Assembly: GCF_000430505.1 (NCBI RefSeq)
Contig: NZ_KE387152.1
Coordinates: forward strand, 1 to 64,000
Length of the DNA: 64,000 bases
Reading direction: 5' to 3'
Source of the DNA: Eisenibacter elegans DSM 3317
GTDB taxonomy: Bacteria; Bacteroidota; Bacteroidia; Cytophagales; Microscillaceae
Shown: in pieces, positions 44,306 to 53,879 of the stretch
How the letters are laid out: each line of letters opens with the position of its first letter
Position numbering within the stretch: the first letter of the stretch is position 1
Made by a program: the position numbers and the translations under genes
The notes under the pieces: model-generated
What the model was told of the DNA's origin: nothing
The model's database searches: none
What the model saw: the letters and a program-made list of their open reading frames with translations, nothing else

Positions 44306-47068
44306 TTATCGTGTTTCGGAGAGGGCGGTTGGATTTTGTTTGGCCAATGCAAAGGTAAGAATTGCGTCAATGAATTGGTAGGGTTTGTACTGATTCAGTG
44401 CGGCTTGATGAAAAATGACGGTGGCCGGAGTCATTCCGGGCAGGGAGTTGATTTCAATCACAACAACCTCGGCGCGGCTTTGGTCATACACTCGCACAAA
44501 AGCATCAATACGGGCGTAGCCCTCAATTTGGAGTATTTGGGCTACCTCAGCCAAACGTTGTTGTACTTGTGCCAGCAGGGCTTGGTTGGCTTGAGGGTCG
44601 GCAGCGAGGGGTGCCGGGGTGATGTTTTGACCTTCACCGGCAAGAAACTTTTCCTCCAGCGAGAGTACATCGCCAAGGGCAGGTGTTTCGGAGGGTAATA
44701 AGACTTCATAACGCAGGGAGCCATCGGGCTGATGATGGGTCAGCAGGCCGCAAGTGATTTCAAGAAAGCGTTGTGCGCCCTTGGCATCAATCAACTCCTC
44801 AACCAAGAAATATTCTTTTTGAGGAAACTCCTCACTAGGTTTGAGGCGCAGGGTGGTGCTTGCTTCGGGCAAAAACTCCGGTGTTGGGCGGAACATCATC
44901 TGTGCAAAAGCCGTCAAGGCTTGGCGAGAGGTGATTTTTTTTACTGCCGAGCTACAGCCATCGTCAGCAGGTTTGGCGATGAGTGGATAGCTAAACTGCG
45001 CTTCGAGTCGGTCGAGCAAGGCTTCGGGGTTGGCCTGCCATTCGTGGCGCTCTACCAAGGTATGGCCTGCTACGGCGATGCCCTCTTGGCGCAGGCGTTT
45101 GTTGGTTTCGTACTTGTTGATGGTCAGCTGTGAGCTGCTTACACCTGAGCCATTGTAGGGGAGGCCTACCTTTTCGAGTTCGGCTTGGAGCGCCCCATCT
45201 TCACCCGGTCTGCCGTGTAGGGCGATGAAAACGGCATCGGCCATCGCAGCCAGCTGCGCATAGTTGAGTTTTTTAGGATGCATCAAGGGGCTTCCGGCAT
45301 ACTTGCGGCGCAGGTCGGCAGTTTCATCAATGATTTGGGTCAAGACCTCACTCCCCAAACGGTAGACACCGGCTTCGTGGTGTTTGATTTTTTCGCGGGT
45401 ATCGTCGGCATTGTCCTTCAACATAATATTGATAGGAATATGATACAGCTCGTGCGCTTGGTCGGAGCCTGTCAAAAACACGGGGAAAGGCTCGTACTTG
45501 GTCGAGGAGGCTAGTTTTTCGTAGACATTTCGCCCGCTCTCCATCGAGATATGGCGCTCGGAGGAGTAGCCACCCATCACCACAGCCACCCGTATTTTGG
45601 CCAGCTCTTGGGTTTGTGCTAGGTTGATTTGTGCATCGAGCTGTGTGAGCAATGCTTGGGCTCGGAAGCCAAACTTGCCGTTTTGGTGGCGTGCTTTGAG
45701 CGAAGTACGGATGAGGTAGGTCAAAAACTGCGAGGGGTTCAGCCCTATTTCAGCTGCCTGATGGAAGAAAAACGAAGCCGGCATCATCCCAGAGGTCGTA
45801 TTGGGGTCATTGAGGTAGATATTGCCCTCATTGTCCAAAAACCCATCAATACGCGCATATACTTGGCAGTGGAGCGTCTGAAATAGCCGTTCACAAGCCT
45901 GCCGTATTTCGGCTATTTTTTCGGGCGTGGTTTCTATCGGGGTAATCTTGCGGCTGATGCCGGGCAAGTATTTGGCGCGGTAATCGAAAAGGTATTGGGT
46001 TTTACGAATTTCGGTAGGCGGCAACGCCACTACACGCGGGGCGTGGGGTTGGTGCGCTTCTTGCTCAATTACAATACACGAAAACTCTTTTCCTTCGATA
46101 AAAGACTCCAACAATACCTGTGTTTCGGGCTGCTCGGCTTCGAGCGTTAGCTGCTGCCCCGGGTACTGCTCCAGCAGGGCATACAACTCTTGAGGGTGGT
46201 ACAGAACCGTCTCGGTGGCATCGGCTGCGTCAGGTCGTAAGCGCACCGGAAAGCCCAAGCCCTCGCGGATGTCCGTAAATTGGTACAAGAAGCGCTCTTT
46301 TTCGACAGTACTCAAGCTGCGCCATTGGGCGAGGTCAATGGTTTGGATAAAAAAGCCCTTGTCTATGGCCTGTGCCAGCGCTTCAGCACCTTGTTGCTCA
46401 CGCACAATGCTGATACCAATAGAAGACCCTTGGTTGGGGGCTTTGACTACTACCGGAAACTGCACGGACTGTTGTACCAATTGTGTAGCCCAGAAGCCGC
46501 GTTGGTCGTGGGGCTGTGCCAGCCATTCTTCACGGCTGATGAGCTGCTGCTTGGGGCGCAAGAAGCCCGCCTGCTTCAGAATCTGTCCCTGGATTGTTTT
46601 GTTGATGCCAATGGCCGAAGGCAGAATACCCGAGCCTGTGTACGGAATTCCATACCATTCGAGCAAACCTTGGATGTTGCCATCCTCACCGTACCCCCCG
46701 TGGAGCGCCAAAAAGGCCACATCCATCAGTTGGGCAAACTCATGTGGATATATCCGGCGCCCCACCTTGGCCACTACAGCCTCTAAGTCGGCGGCAGAGA
46801 GCTGCCCTAGGCTTTCGAGATAAATCTGAAAGCGGCTGCCCGCCTCGCCACGCAATCGTTGGATTTCGGCCACCGGAGGGTAAAAATCACGGATAGTCCC
46901 CTTATACACATAGGGCCATTCCAGCAAAATAAAATTCCCGAGGCTATCCACAAAGATGGGTACAGGCTCAAAAAGCTGTTTATCGAGGTTGTCATATACG
47001 GTGCGTCCACCGGCAAAAGATACTTCACGCTCGCGGGACTGCCCGCCAAAGAAAATGCCTACTTTCAT
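44306..47068 (-). CDS. ddl: Tandem double D-alanine-D-alanine ligase
   Basis: A 920-residue protein with two complete Ddl modules in one chain, about twice the usual length. Module 1 starts MKVGIFFGGQSREREVS, with HGGYGEDGNIQG and a metal region YARIDGFLDNEGNIYLNDPNTTSGM. Module 2 starts near residue 494 (VAVVMGGYSSERHIS), with HGRPGEDGALQA and YARIDAFV...VIEINSLPGM. Module 2 keeps the classical E-x-N metal ligands; module 1 has NDPN in that place. The enzyme joins D-Ala residues for peptidoglycan. Whether both halves are active is not known. PASTA and T9SS genes follow in the same direction. Confidence 0.88.
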   Translation of the reverse strand: MKVGIFFGGQSREREVSFAGGRTVYDNLDKQLFEPVPIFVDSLGNFILLEWPYVYKGTIRDFYPPVAEIQRLRGEAGSRFQIYLESLGQLSAADLEAVVAKVGRRIYPHEFAQLMDVAFLALHGGYGEDGNIQGLLEWYGIPYTGSGILPSAIGINKTIQGQILKQAGFLRPKQQLISREEWLAQPHDQRGFWATQLVQQSVQFPVVVKAPNQGSSIGISIVREQQGAEALAQAIDKGFFIQTIDLAQWRSLSTVEKERFLYQFTDIREGLGFPVRLRPDAADATETVLYHPQELYALLEQYPGQQLTLEAEQPETQVLLESFIEGKEFSCIVIEQEAHQPHAPRVVALPPTEIRKTQYLFDYRAKYLPGISRKITPIETTPEKIAEIRQACERLFQTLHCQVYARIDGFLDNEGNIYLNDPNTTSGMMPASFFFHQAAEIGLNPSQFLTYLIRTSLKARHQNGKFGFRAQALLTQLDAQINLAQTQELAKIRVAVVMGGYSSERHISMESGRNVYEKLASSTKYEPFPVFLTGSDQAHELYHIPINIMLKDNADDTREKIKHHEAGVYRLGSEVLTQIIDETADLRRKYAGSPLMHPKKLNYAQLAAMADAVFIALHGRPGEDGALQAELEKVGLPYNGSGVSSSQLTINKYETNKRLRQEGIAVAGHTLVERHEWQANPEALLDRLEAQFSYPLIAKPADDGCSSAVKKITSRQALTAFAQMMFRPTPEFLPEASTTLRLKPSEEFPQKEYFLVEELIDAKGAQRFLEITCGLLTHHQPDGSLRYEVLLPSETPALGDVLSLEEKFLAGEGQNITPAPLAADPQANQALLAQVQQRLAEVAQILQIEGYARIDAFVRVYDQSRAEVVVIEINSLPGMTPATVIFHQAALNQYKPYQFIDAILTFALAKQNPTALSETR

Positions 47069-47072
47069 AAAT

Positions 47073-47178
47073 GTATAAACCCAATCAAAATTGGTTTGGG
47101 AAGTGTATGTACTGAAAATCCTTGGGTATCAAGAAAATCAAATCCTGTCAATCCCCAAGTCAATTGAATCTTGGTATA
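47073..47178. repeat. Dispersed intergenic repeat, copy C
   Basis: CCCAATCAAAATTGGTTTGG at the left and GAATCTTGGTATAA at the right match copy A (20158-20244) over most of its length, including ATCAAGAAAATCAAAT. It lies immediately upstream of the ddl start. Confidence 0.55.
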
Positions 47179-47280
47179 AGTTCAGGGCAAGGTACTTCGG
47201 GCATTGTATGCTTCTTAGGTACATTGTTGCCGAAGTTCCGCTCTTGTTCAAGAGATAATCCCATAATCTCTGTAAGTATG

Positions 47281-47685
47281 TTATTCCCCCAACCACTCCT
47301 GTGCTTCGGCCACATCCTTAAAAGCAGCGATAGGGATAGTCGGCATTGCTTTTTTGAAATCATCGATAAATTGTTCCTGCGCAACTTGGGCAAAAAAATC
47401 AACCGAAAGCACCACTGCAATACGGCGAATAGGATGCTCTTGTGTCAACTGTCCAAACCACTCGACTAACGTATCTTGATTATCAGGAGTGAGAATGTGT
47501 TTACAGTTACTCCATTCGAGCAACAGCCGATGGGCTGCCTGTGAGCCTAAGCCTTGTCGTAAAGCCTCTAGCTCCTGCGCAAACGCTTCATCCTCAAGAG
47601 TAGGATGAGAAGCCCAAGTGTGTGTCAGCTGTGCCAAAGTCTCATCATATTGAGTGTGGCTGTATTGCGGTTGGTTTGTTGCCAT
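47281..47685 (-). CDS. Small cytoplasmic protein, possibly STAS/SpoIIAA-like
   Basis: Not firmly recognised. The 134-residue protein has no signal peptide. The layout (WSNCKHILTPDNQDTLVEWF, then RRIAVVLSVDFFAQVAQEQF and FKDVAEAQEWLGE at the end) resembles SpoIIAA/STAS-like bacterial proteins, which often end in such a helix. That is a weak resemblance. The start at 47685 is preferred because the open frame upstream overlaps lspA in a different frame. It is 61 bases downstream of lspA, on the same strand. Confidence 0.6.
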   Translation of the reverse strand: MATNQPQYSHTQYDETLAQLTHTWASHPTLEDEAFAQELEALRQGLGSQAAHRLLLEWSNCKHILTPDNQDTLVEWFGQLTQEHPIRRIAVVLSVDFFAQVAQEQFIDDFKKAMPTIPIAAFKDVAEAQEWLGE

Positions 47686-47746
47686 AGTCCCCAAAAAGAA
47701 AGTTTTCTGATGTTGATCGCAGGTATATTGAGTAAATATACACAAA

Positions 47747-48394
47747 TCAGTTGGGAATATCGGCGGCCTCCGAAGCCGCAGTATTATTTTCTGTGCTGCT
47801 TTTGCCGTTGGGAAGCGCTTGAGACACATCAGTGAAGAGAAAGGCAAACAAAATCACAAACACCCCCACAAAGATAGAAGAGTCTGCAATATTGAATATC
47901 GGCCAAAAGGCATAGTATTGATCTCCGATCAGCGGAATCCACGATGGCAGATACCCTTTCCAGATATCGACATAAATCATGTCCACGACCTTGCCGTGAA
48001 ACCAAACCGTAGGCGCATCTGCCGGTGCATTGCCCAAGGCCCAACCATAGAATGTACTGTCAATCACATTGCCGGCAGCGCCCGCCAAGATGAGTGCCAG
48101 CGCGCCACTAGTCCAGCGGGGATAATTTTGGTCAATGATATATTTGAGATAAAAGGCAATCCCAATGGTAGCCAACAAACGGAAAAGCGTCAAAAACAGC
48201 TTACCATACACAAAATCCAACTCCAGCCCGAAGGCCATCCCCGGGTTTTCGATGTAGTGGATTTTGAACCAATTGCCCAAGACCTTAATCTCTCCGGCAT
48301 CCCCCATGGGTATATTGAAATGCACCCAAAGCTTGCTGCCTTGGTCTATTAAAATCACTAACAGCGCTAGCAAATAATAAGGTAAGTACTTCAT
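47747..48394 (-). CDS. lspA: Lipoprotein signal peptidase
   Basis: Membrane aspartyl peptidase that cleaves lipoprotein signal peptides. The 215-residue protein has four membrane helices. The catalytic aspartates are in GAAGNVIDSTFYG (about residues 104-116) and FNIADSSIFVG (about 167-177). IDQGSKLWV near the N-terminus and YIENPGMAFG are also conserved. The C-terminus has a polar tail of about 25 residues (NGKSSTENNTAASEAADIPN) longer than in E. coli. Several lipoproteins in this window would be its substrates. Confidence 0.95.
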   Translation of the reverse strand: MKYLPYYLLALLVILIDQGSKLWVHFNIPMGDAGEIKVLGNWFKIHYIENPGMAFGLELDFVYGKLFLTLFRLLATIGIAFYLKYIIDQNYPRWTSGALALILAGAAGNVIDSTFYGWALGNAPADAPTVWFHGKVVDMIYVDIWKGYLPSWIPLIGDQYYAFWPIFNIADSSIFVGVFVILFAFLFTDVSQALPNGKSSTENNTAASEAADIPN

Positions 48395-48480
48395 GTGTGA
48401 TTAATTTCGATATATCAGGCAAAAGTACGAAATCTTTTGAGGATTTCACCCTTCCCACACGCCACTGGACATTTTTGGAA

Positions 48481-48586
48481 AAGTAGCTCGGAGCTCAAGC
48501 CCCGAGGCAAGCTGAGGCCTTCTTTGTGGACAACATCATGAGGCTTAACCCACAGTGTGATTTGGAAAATATCCAGTAGCATGACT
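48481..48586. repeat. Dispersed intergenic repeat, copy D
   Basis: GTAGCTCGGAGCTC, CGAGGCAAGCT and CATGAGGCTTAACCC match the left module of copy A (20104-20157). The following GATTTGGAAAATATCC matches copy B in the opposite orientation. The rest of the gap up to 48951 is AT-rich with no gene and no clear promoter. Confidence 0.5.
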
Positions 48587-48951
48587 TTCCTATAAATTCC
48601 CCGCGCTTTTGCAGGGCATACCCTGACCCAACAATATTTGACGCAAATCATGTGAGCAAGAAGATAGTTTTGCGAAGATTATTCTAAGCCAAAGTTAAGT
48701 CGTTTTGTGCCCAGGGTTGAATTTGTAAATCGTTGATTAATAATGTTTTTTAGTGCTTACAATAGTCTAAAGAAGAATATGCTGCATCGGAGCTGCAAAT
48801 CGAATTAAAAAACTTTTTTGTGGATTATTTTGAAATATAATTGAAACCGGCGTAATTAGCGAGCTAATGCTTACGATGTTAGTAGTTGTGTTTTTCAATC
48901 ACTAACAAATCAGTATAATTTCTTTCAATTCTCACTTAAACAATCAATTAC

Positions 48952-51900
48952 ATGAAGAAAGGTTTACTATTAAGCCTGACCTTGCTGCTCTCCTTCTTAT
49001 ATGTAGGAGTATTTGCACAAGGCAGATTGAGTGGGGTGGTTACCGATGATAAAGGGGAAGGCCTTCCCGGGGTAACCATCACCATTAAGGGAACAACCCA
49101 AGGTACAGCAACAGATATCAATGGACGTTATTCATTGTCTGTACCTGCTAACGCGATTCTTGTTTTCCGTGCTGTTGGTATGGAGAGCCAAGAAATTAGT
49201 GTTGGAGGACAAAGCACCTTAGATGTGTCAATGGCACCAAGTGTACAACAGCTACAAGATATAGTAGTTGTAGCCTATGGTTCACAGCAAAAGAAAGAGT
49301 TGACAGGAGCCGTTTCTTCTGTAGGTTCGGAACAACTCAAGGATTTACCATTATTAGGTATTGAACAAGGGTTACAAGGGCGAGCCGCTGGTGTACAAGT
49401 TACACAAAACTCTGGTACTCCGGGGAGTGGTATTGCTGTCCGTGTGCGAGGGCCTAGCTCTATCTCTGCAAGCAATGAGCCATTGTATGTAGTAGATGGC
49501 GTGCCAATCAACCAAGGTAACTATTCAAATATTGGAGTGGGTAACCAACAAACCAATGCTTTGGCAAACATCAACCCATCCGAAATCGAATCTATGGAGG
49601 TTCTTAAAGATGCCGCAGCAACTGCTTTGTATGGTTCTCGTGCATCTAATGGTGTGGTTTTGATTACTACCAAGCGTGGTAAAGTAGGACGCAGTGAGAT
49701 TAATGTCAATTACTATACTGGTATTCAGGAAACTTGGAAAAGACTCACTCCCTTGACCGGACCTCAGCAAGTAGAGCTTTACAACGAAATGTTTGCTAAT
49801 AGACTCGGATTGCCTATAGGCTCACCTGCTGCTATTAATACGGCGTTTAATTTCTTTGGCTCTCTGAATCCAAATGATGAGTTCAGGACACTCAATATAT
49901 TCCAAAACCCTTCATTAGCTACTACTACTAATTGGCAGAATGAAATATTCCGTACTGCGGCCATACAAAATATAGAGCTATCAGCCTCTGGAGGTGATGC
50001 CCGTACTCAGTATTATACGGCTGTTAACTACTTCGAACAAGAGGGTATTATCAAAGGCTCTAAGTTTTCACGTCTATCTGGTCGTATAAATTTAGACCAT
50101 CGTATTTCCGATCGCTTCAAATTTGGTACTAGCCTAGGTTTTTCTCGTGCAGTAAATTCACGTATCAACAACGATAATAACATTTTCGGGGTACTGTCTG
50201 CTGCCTTGTTGAATGCTTCGGATATTCCAGCAAGAAGATCAGATGGTTCTTATGCATTTGACCCTGCCTCATCAACTGACAACCCTCTAGCACAAGCCCT
50301 AGAGCCCACCAACTTGGCGATTAACAACCGTTTGTTTAATAACACATTTTTGCAAATTGATATATTACCTGGCCTTAGCTTCCGCCATTCTTGGGGTCTA
50401 GATTATGTGTATTTCCGCGAAGACCGTTTCATTCCCACCACTGTTCGTCAGGGTGTTGGTGCTAATGGTCAGGGCGATGTAAGTTCAGCTCAAGAAATCA
50501 ACTGGTTGAATGAGAACGTATTGACTTACGGAAAATCTTTCGGAGATCATACAATCTCAACTTTGTTAGGTTTTTCTGTACAAGAATCTCGATTTGAGCG
50601 TGTAGCAGCACAGGCAACTAACTTCCCCGGCAATGATATCCGAAGATTGGCTGCTGGTGCCGTAAAATCTGAAGCTACATCTACTGGAACCTCTTGGGCA
50701 CTAACTTCTTATTTCCTTCGTGCTAATTATGATTTCAAAGGTAAGTACTTGTTTACGGCTAGTATCCGTGCTGACGGTTCTTCTCGATTCTCTGAAAACA
50801 ACCGATATGGTGTCTTCCCTGCGGCTTCAGTAGGATGGCGTATTTCTGAAGAGGGTTTCATGGACAATTTGACTTTTGTTAATGAGTTGAAACTCCGTGG
50901 TGGTATTGGAGTTACTGGTAACCAAGAAATCCCGAACTTTGGAGCCTTGGGCTTGTTTGGTGGAGGGGCTAATTACCTACAATTGGCAGGATTAGCACCT
51001 ACTCAGATCGCCAACAATGATTTGAAATGGGAAACAACTGTACAGTATTCAGCTGGTTTGGATATAGGGTTATTCAATCGTGTAAACATTACAGCGGATC
51101 TCTTCCTAAAAGATACACGCGATTTGTTGTTGAATACGCCAATTCCTGCTACTTCAGGCTTTTCTACTTACTTGCTTAATGTGGGTGCGATGGAGTCTAG
51201 AGGAATTGAATTGGGCATCTCTGCTTCGCCATTAGGCGCAGACAAAGCATTCCAATGGACATCTGACTTCAACATCTCGTTTATTCGTAACAAGATTACA
51301 CGGCTGGCTGACAATGTACCTCCCTTCGCACAAGGATTTGCCTCTTGGGTAGAGGTTGGGCAACCTCTTGGTACTTTCCGTGGTTACCGCGTAGAGGGTA
51401 TTTTCCAGTCTCAAGAGGAAATTAACGCAGCCAATGCCCTGAACCCATCAGGTCCTTATCAACTAAATGCTGCTCCTGGTGATATCAAATTCCGTGATTT
51501 GAACGGTGATGGACGTGTAACTAATGATGATCAAGAAATCTTAGGCAACGCTCAACCAGATTTCTTTGGTGGATGGACTAACACCTTCCGTTACAAAGGC
51601 TTCGACTTGATGATTTTCTTGCAGTACACTTATGGCAACCTGATTTATAATAATACTCGTGCGTTCACCGAAGGCATGAATAGTGTATTTGGTCAAACTG
51701 CTGGTGTTTTGAATCGTTGGACTCCTACCAACACCAATACTAATGTACCACGTGCAACATTCGGTGACCTCAATAACAACCGCCGTACTTCTGATCGCTG
51801 GCTGGAAGACGGGTCATTCTTGCGTGTGAAAAACGTTGTTTTGGGCTATAATTTCTCTAAAAATGTAACCAATACCCTAAAATTGCGCAGCCTCAGACTT

Positions 51901-52056
51901 TATGCGTCTGCTCAAAACTTGTTTACATTTACCAACTACTCGGGTCTAGATCCTGAAGTAAATACCTTCAGTGGATCTAATACCGCCTTAGGAACTGACT
52001 TCCTTACTTTCCCTCAGGCGCGTACATACACCTTTGGTATCAATGTTGGACTATAA
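48952..52056 (+). CDS. SusC-family TonB-dependent transporter 1
   Basis: A 1034-residue RagA/SusC outer-membrane transporter. A signal peptide (MKKGLLLSLTLLLSFLYVGVFAQ) is followed by a carboxypeptidase-like domain (GRLSGVVTDDKGEGLPGVTI, about 24-100), a TonB-box-like DIVVVAYGSQ, a plug (LKDLPLLGIEQGLQGRAAGVQV to YGSRASNGVVLITTKRG) and a barrel ending QARTYTFGINVGL. It works with the SusD protein encoded 13 bases downstream. No glycan enzymes are nearby, so peptides or other ligands are as likely as sugars. Its first 78 bases are almost identical to those of the second SusC gene. Confidence 0.95.
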   Translation: MKKGLLLSLTLLLSFLYVGVFAQGRLSGVVTDDKGEGLPGVTITIKGTTQGTATDINGRYSLSVPANAILVFRAVGMESQEISVGGQSTLDVSMAPSVQQLQDIVVVAYGSQQKKELTGAVSSVGSEQLKDLPLLGIEQGLQGRAAGVQVTQNSGTPGSGIAVRVRGPSSISASNEPLYVVDGVPINQGNYSNIGVGNQQTNALANINPSEIESMEVLKDAAATALYGSRASNGVVLITTKRGKVGRSEINVNYYTGIQETWKRLTPLTGPQQVELYNEMFANRLGLPIGSPAAINTAFNFFGSLNPNDEFRTLNIFQNPSLATTTNWQNEIFRTAAIQNIELSASGGDARTQYYTAVNYFEQEGIIKGSKFSRLSGRINLDHRISDRFKFGTSLGFSRAVNSRINNDNNIFGVLSAALLNASDIPARRSDGSYAFDPASSTDNPLAQALEPTNLAINNRLFNNTFLQIDILPGLSFRHSWGLDYVYFREDRFIPTTVRQGVGANGQGDVSSAQEINWLNENVLTYGKSFGDHTISTLLGFSVQESRFERVAAQATNFPGNDIRRLAAGAVKSEATSTGTSWALTSYFLRANYDFKGKYLFTASIRADGSSRFSENNRYGVFPAASVGWRISEEGFMDNLTFVNELKLRGGIGVTGNQEIPNFGALGLFGGGANYLQLAGLAPTQIANNDLKWETTVQYSAGLDIGLFNRVNITADLFLKDTRDLLLNTPIPATSGFSTYLLNVGAMESRGIELGISASPLGADKAFQWTSDFNISFIRNKITRLADNVPPFAQGFASWVEVGQPLGTFRGYRVEGIFQSQEEINAANALNPSGPYQLNAAPGDIKFRDLNGDGRVTNDDQEILGNAQPDFFGGWTNTFRYKGFDLMIFLQYTYGNLIYNNTRAFTEGMNSVFGQTAGVLNRWTPTNTNTNVPRATFGDLNNNRRTSDRWLEDGSFLRVKNVVLGYNFSKNVTNTLKLRSLRLYASAQNLFTFTNYSGLDPEVNTFSGSNTALGTDFLTFPQARTYTFGINVGL

Positions 52057-52069
52057 CTTGAAATAACTT

Positions 52070-53443
52070 ATGAAAAATAAATTTTTAACATATGCTCTTG
52101 GTTCGGCACTTCTGTTTACAGGGGTAGGCTGCCAGCGCATCATAGAAACACAAGAGCCGCAACAATCAATAGCGGCAAGTACCGCCATTAATTCGCGTAG
52201 TAGCGCTACTGCCGCGATGTTGGGTGCCTATAGTAGTTTACAATCTGCAAACTATTATGGAACACGCTATCTGTTATTACCCGAAATGCACGGGCAAGGT
52301 AATGCGAATCATTCTGGGACATTCCCCTCTTTTGGGCAATTTGCCAGACGCGCAATCTTAGATGATAACGTAGAAGTGGCCAATATGTGGGCTGCCATTT
52401 ATTCAGGAATCAATCGTGTTAACCAAATCATAGATCGAGTTCCACGTATTGATGAGGCTGCATTTACAGCAGAGCAACGACAGGCATTATTGGCAGAAGC
52501 ACACTTCTTGCGAGCCTTCCATTACTTTAACCTTGTACGTTATTGGGGGGGAGTACCTCTTATCACAAGACCAACCAATGCCGTTGAAGGAACTACATTG
52601 CAAGTACCCAGGTCAACTGTTAATGAAGTATATACACAGATATTAGCTGATTTGGATGTCGCACTTGCATCAGCACCAACAACATATGGAGCTACTGCTG
52701 CTACCAAAGGAAGAGCAACCCTAAGAGCAGTACAGGCTTTGAAAGCTCGTGTACACCTGTATCGCTCATCGCTAGGGATAGCCACTGAATGGGATCAAGC
52801 AATTCAGTTTGCAACATTAGCGGGTACAGGTGCTTCATTGACAACGAATTTTGTATCGTTGTTTGAAGATAAGAATACTGTTGAAGCTATTTGGGAACTA
52901 CAATTTGACCCCACAAACAGTAATTCAATTGCCTTTTTCTTACTACCAACTGCTTTGGGGGGTAGAAATGAAATACAACCTAATGCAAATTTAGCCGGCG
53001 CATTCCCTGCTGGAGATGCCCGCAGAATTACGGCTGGTGCCGCTACCAATGTACGCTCACGGGTTAAATATTTCAGACCAGGTACTGGAGATGATCACGT
53101 CATTATATTTCGTTTAGCAGAGATGTTACTGACTCGTGCTGAGGCTCTGGTTGAACGTAATACAGGTACTGATTTAGCAGATGCTGTAACCTTGATCAAT
53201 CAGATTCGAACTAGAGCTGGCATAGGAAATTATGCTGGTGCGGTTGATCAAGTTTCGTTGCGCAATGAAGTGTTCCTACAGCGTCGCTTAGAATTAGCCC
53301 TAGAAGGACATTACTTCTTTGATGTGGTTAGAACAGGACGTGCTGCAACTACCTTTGTTGACTGGAACCCCAATCAAGCATTGTTGCCAATACCTTTCCG
53401 TGAGTTGAATGCCAATCCAAATTTAACTCCAAACCCACGATAA
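52070..53443 (+). CDS. SusD/RagB-family lipoprotein 1
   Basis: A 457-residue surface lipoprotein (lipobox FTGVGCQRI, cysteine about 21), the lid partner of the SusC transporter upstream. The helical TPR-like core shows LLAEAHFLRAFHYFNLVRYWGGVPLI, and the C-terminal RagB part includes IIFRLAEMLLTRAEALV and FLQRRLELALEGHYFFDVVRTG. The length is on the short side but complete. It is followed by a strong terminator at 53468. Confidence 0.93.
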   Translation: MKNKFLTYALGSALLFTGVGCQRIIETQEPQQSIAASTAINSRSSATAAMLGAYSSLQSANYYGTRYLLLPEMHGQGNANHSGTFPSFGQFARRAILDDNVEVANMWAAIYSGINRVNQIIDRVPRIDEAAFTAEQRQALLAEAHFLRAFHYFNLVRYWGGVPLITRPTNAVEGTTLQVPRSTVNEVYTQILADLDVALASAPTTYGATAATKGRATLRAVQALKARVHLYRSSLGIATEWDQAIQFATLAGTGASLTTNFVSLFEDKNTVEAIWELQFDPTNSNSIAFFLLPTALGGRNEIQPNANLAGAFPAGDARRITAGAATNVRSRVKYFRPGTGDDHVIIFRLAEMLLTRAEALVERNTGTDLADAVTLINQIRTRAGIGNYAGAVDQVSLRNEVFLQRRLELALEGHYFFDVVRTGRAATTFVDWNPNQALLPIPFRELNANPNLTPNPR

Positions 53444-53467
53444 TAGCAAGTGAAGTTAAATTGCTTT

Positions 53468-53498
53468 CCAAAACCCCACTTTGGTGGGGTTTTGGTAT
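53468..53498 (+). terminator. Terminator after SusD 1
   Basis: A perfect 12-bp stem (CCAAAACCCCAC at 53468-53479 with GTGGGGTTTTGG at 53484-53495) and a 4-base loop. Nearly the same stem ends the second SusCD pair. Confidence 0.88.
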
Positions 53499-53731
53499 TA
53501 TATGGTAATTCGTTTCAAGTAAGCTTAACTATGATACCGAACAAACACTCTGTATAAACTAGGAATTCCCAAAGGACAATAGCATTTTGTAAGGCTTTAG
53601 CTAACCTGAGAAACCATTGCTTTAATAGAATGAAGTACTGATAAGTAAAAACAGTTTCAATTTTCTACAAATAAAAAACCAAAATACACTTATTTGTTAA
53701 AATTTAATTTCAAAAAATTGTTAAAAATATA

Positions 53732-53761
53732 TTTGAGACAAAAAAAAAACCCTAACCTTTG
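53732..53761 (+). promoter_or_regulatory. Candidate promoter for SusCD pair 2
   Basis: TTTG (53732-53735), 17 bases, then TAACCTTTG (53753-53761) resembles the consensus with one extra base inside the -7 element. An A-run fills the spacer. The SusC start is about 120 bases downstream. The rest of 53499-53879 is AT-rich and holds no gene. Confidence 0.35.
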
Positions 53762-53879
53762 TATATGTTCAAAAAACAGATTAACTAGCGTTAAGAGTCT
53801 ATGTAACCCAAATGATAGCTTATATCACTATTACAAGATTCTTAATGGTTTATTCATCAGTTAATCAAAATCAGTTAAA

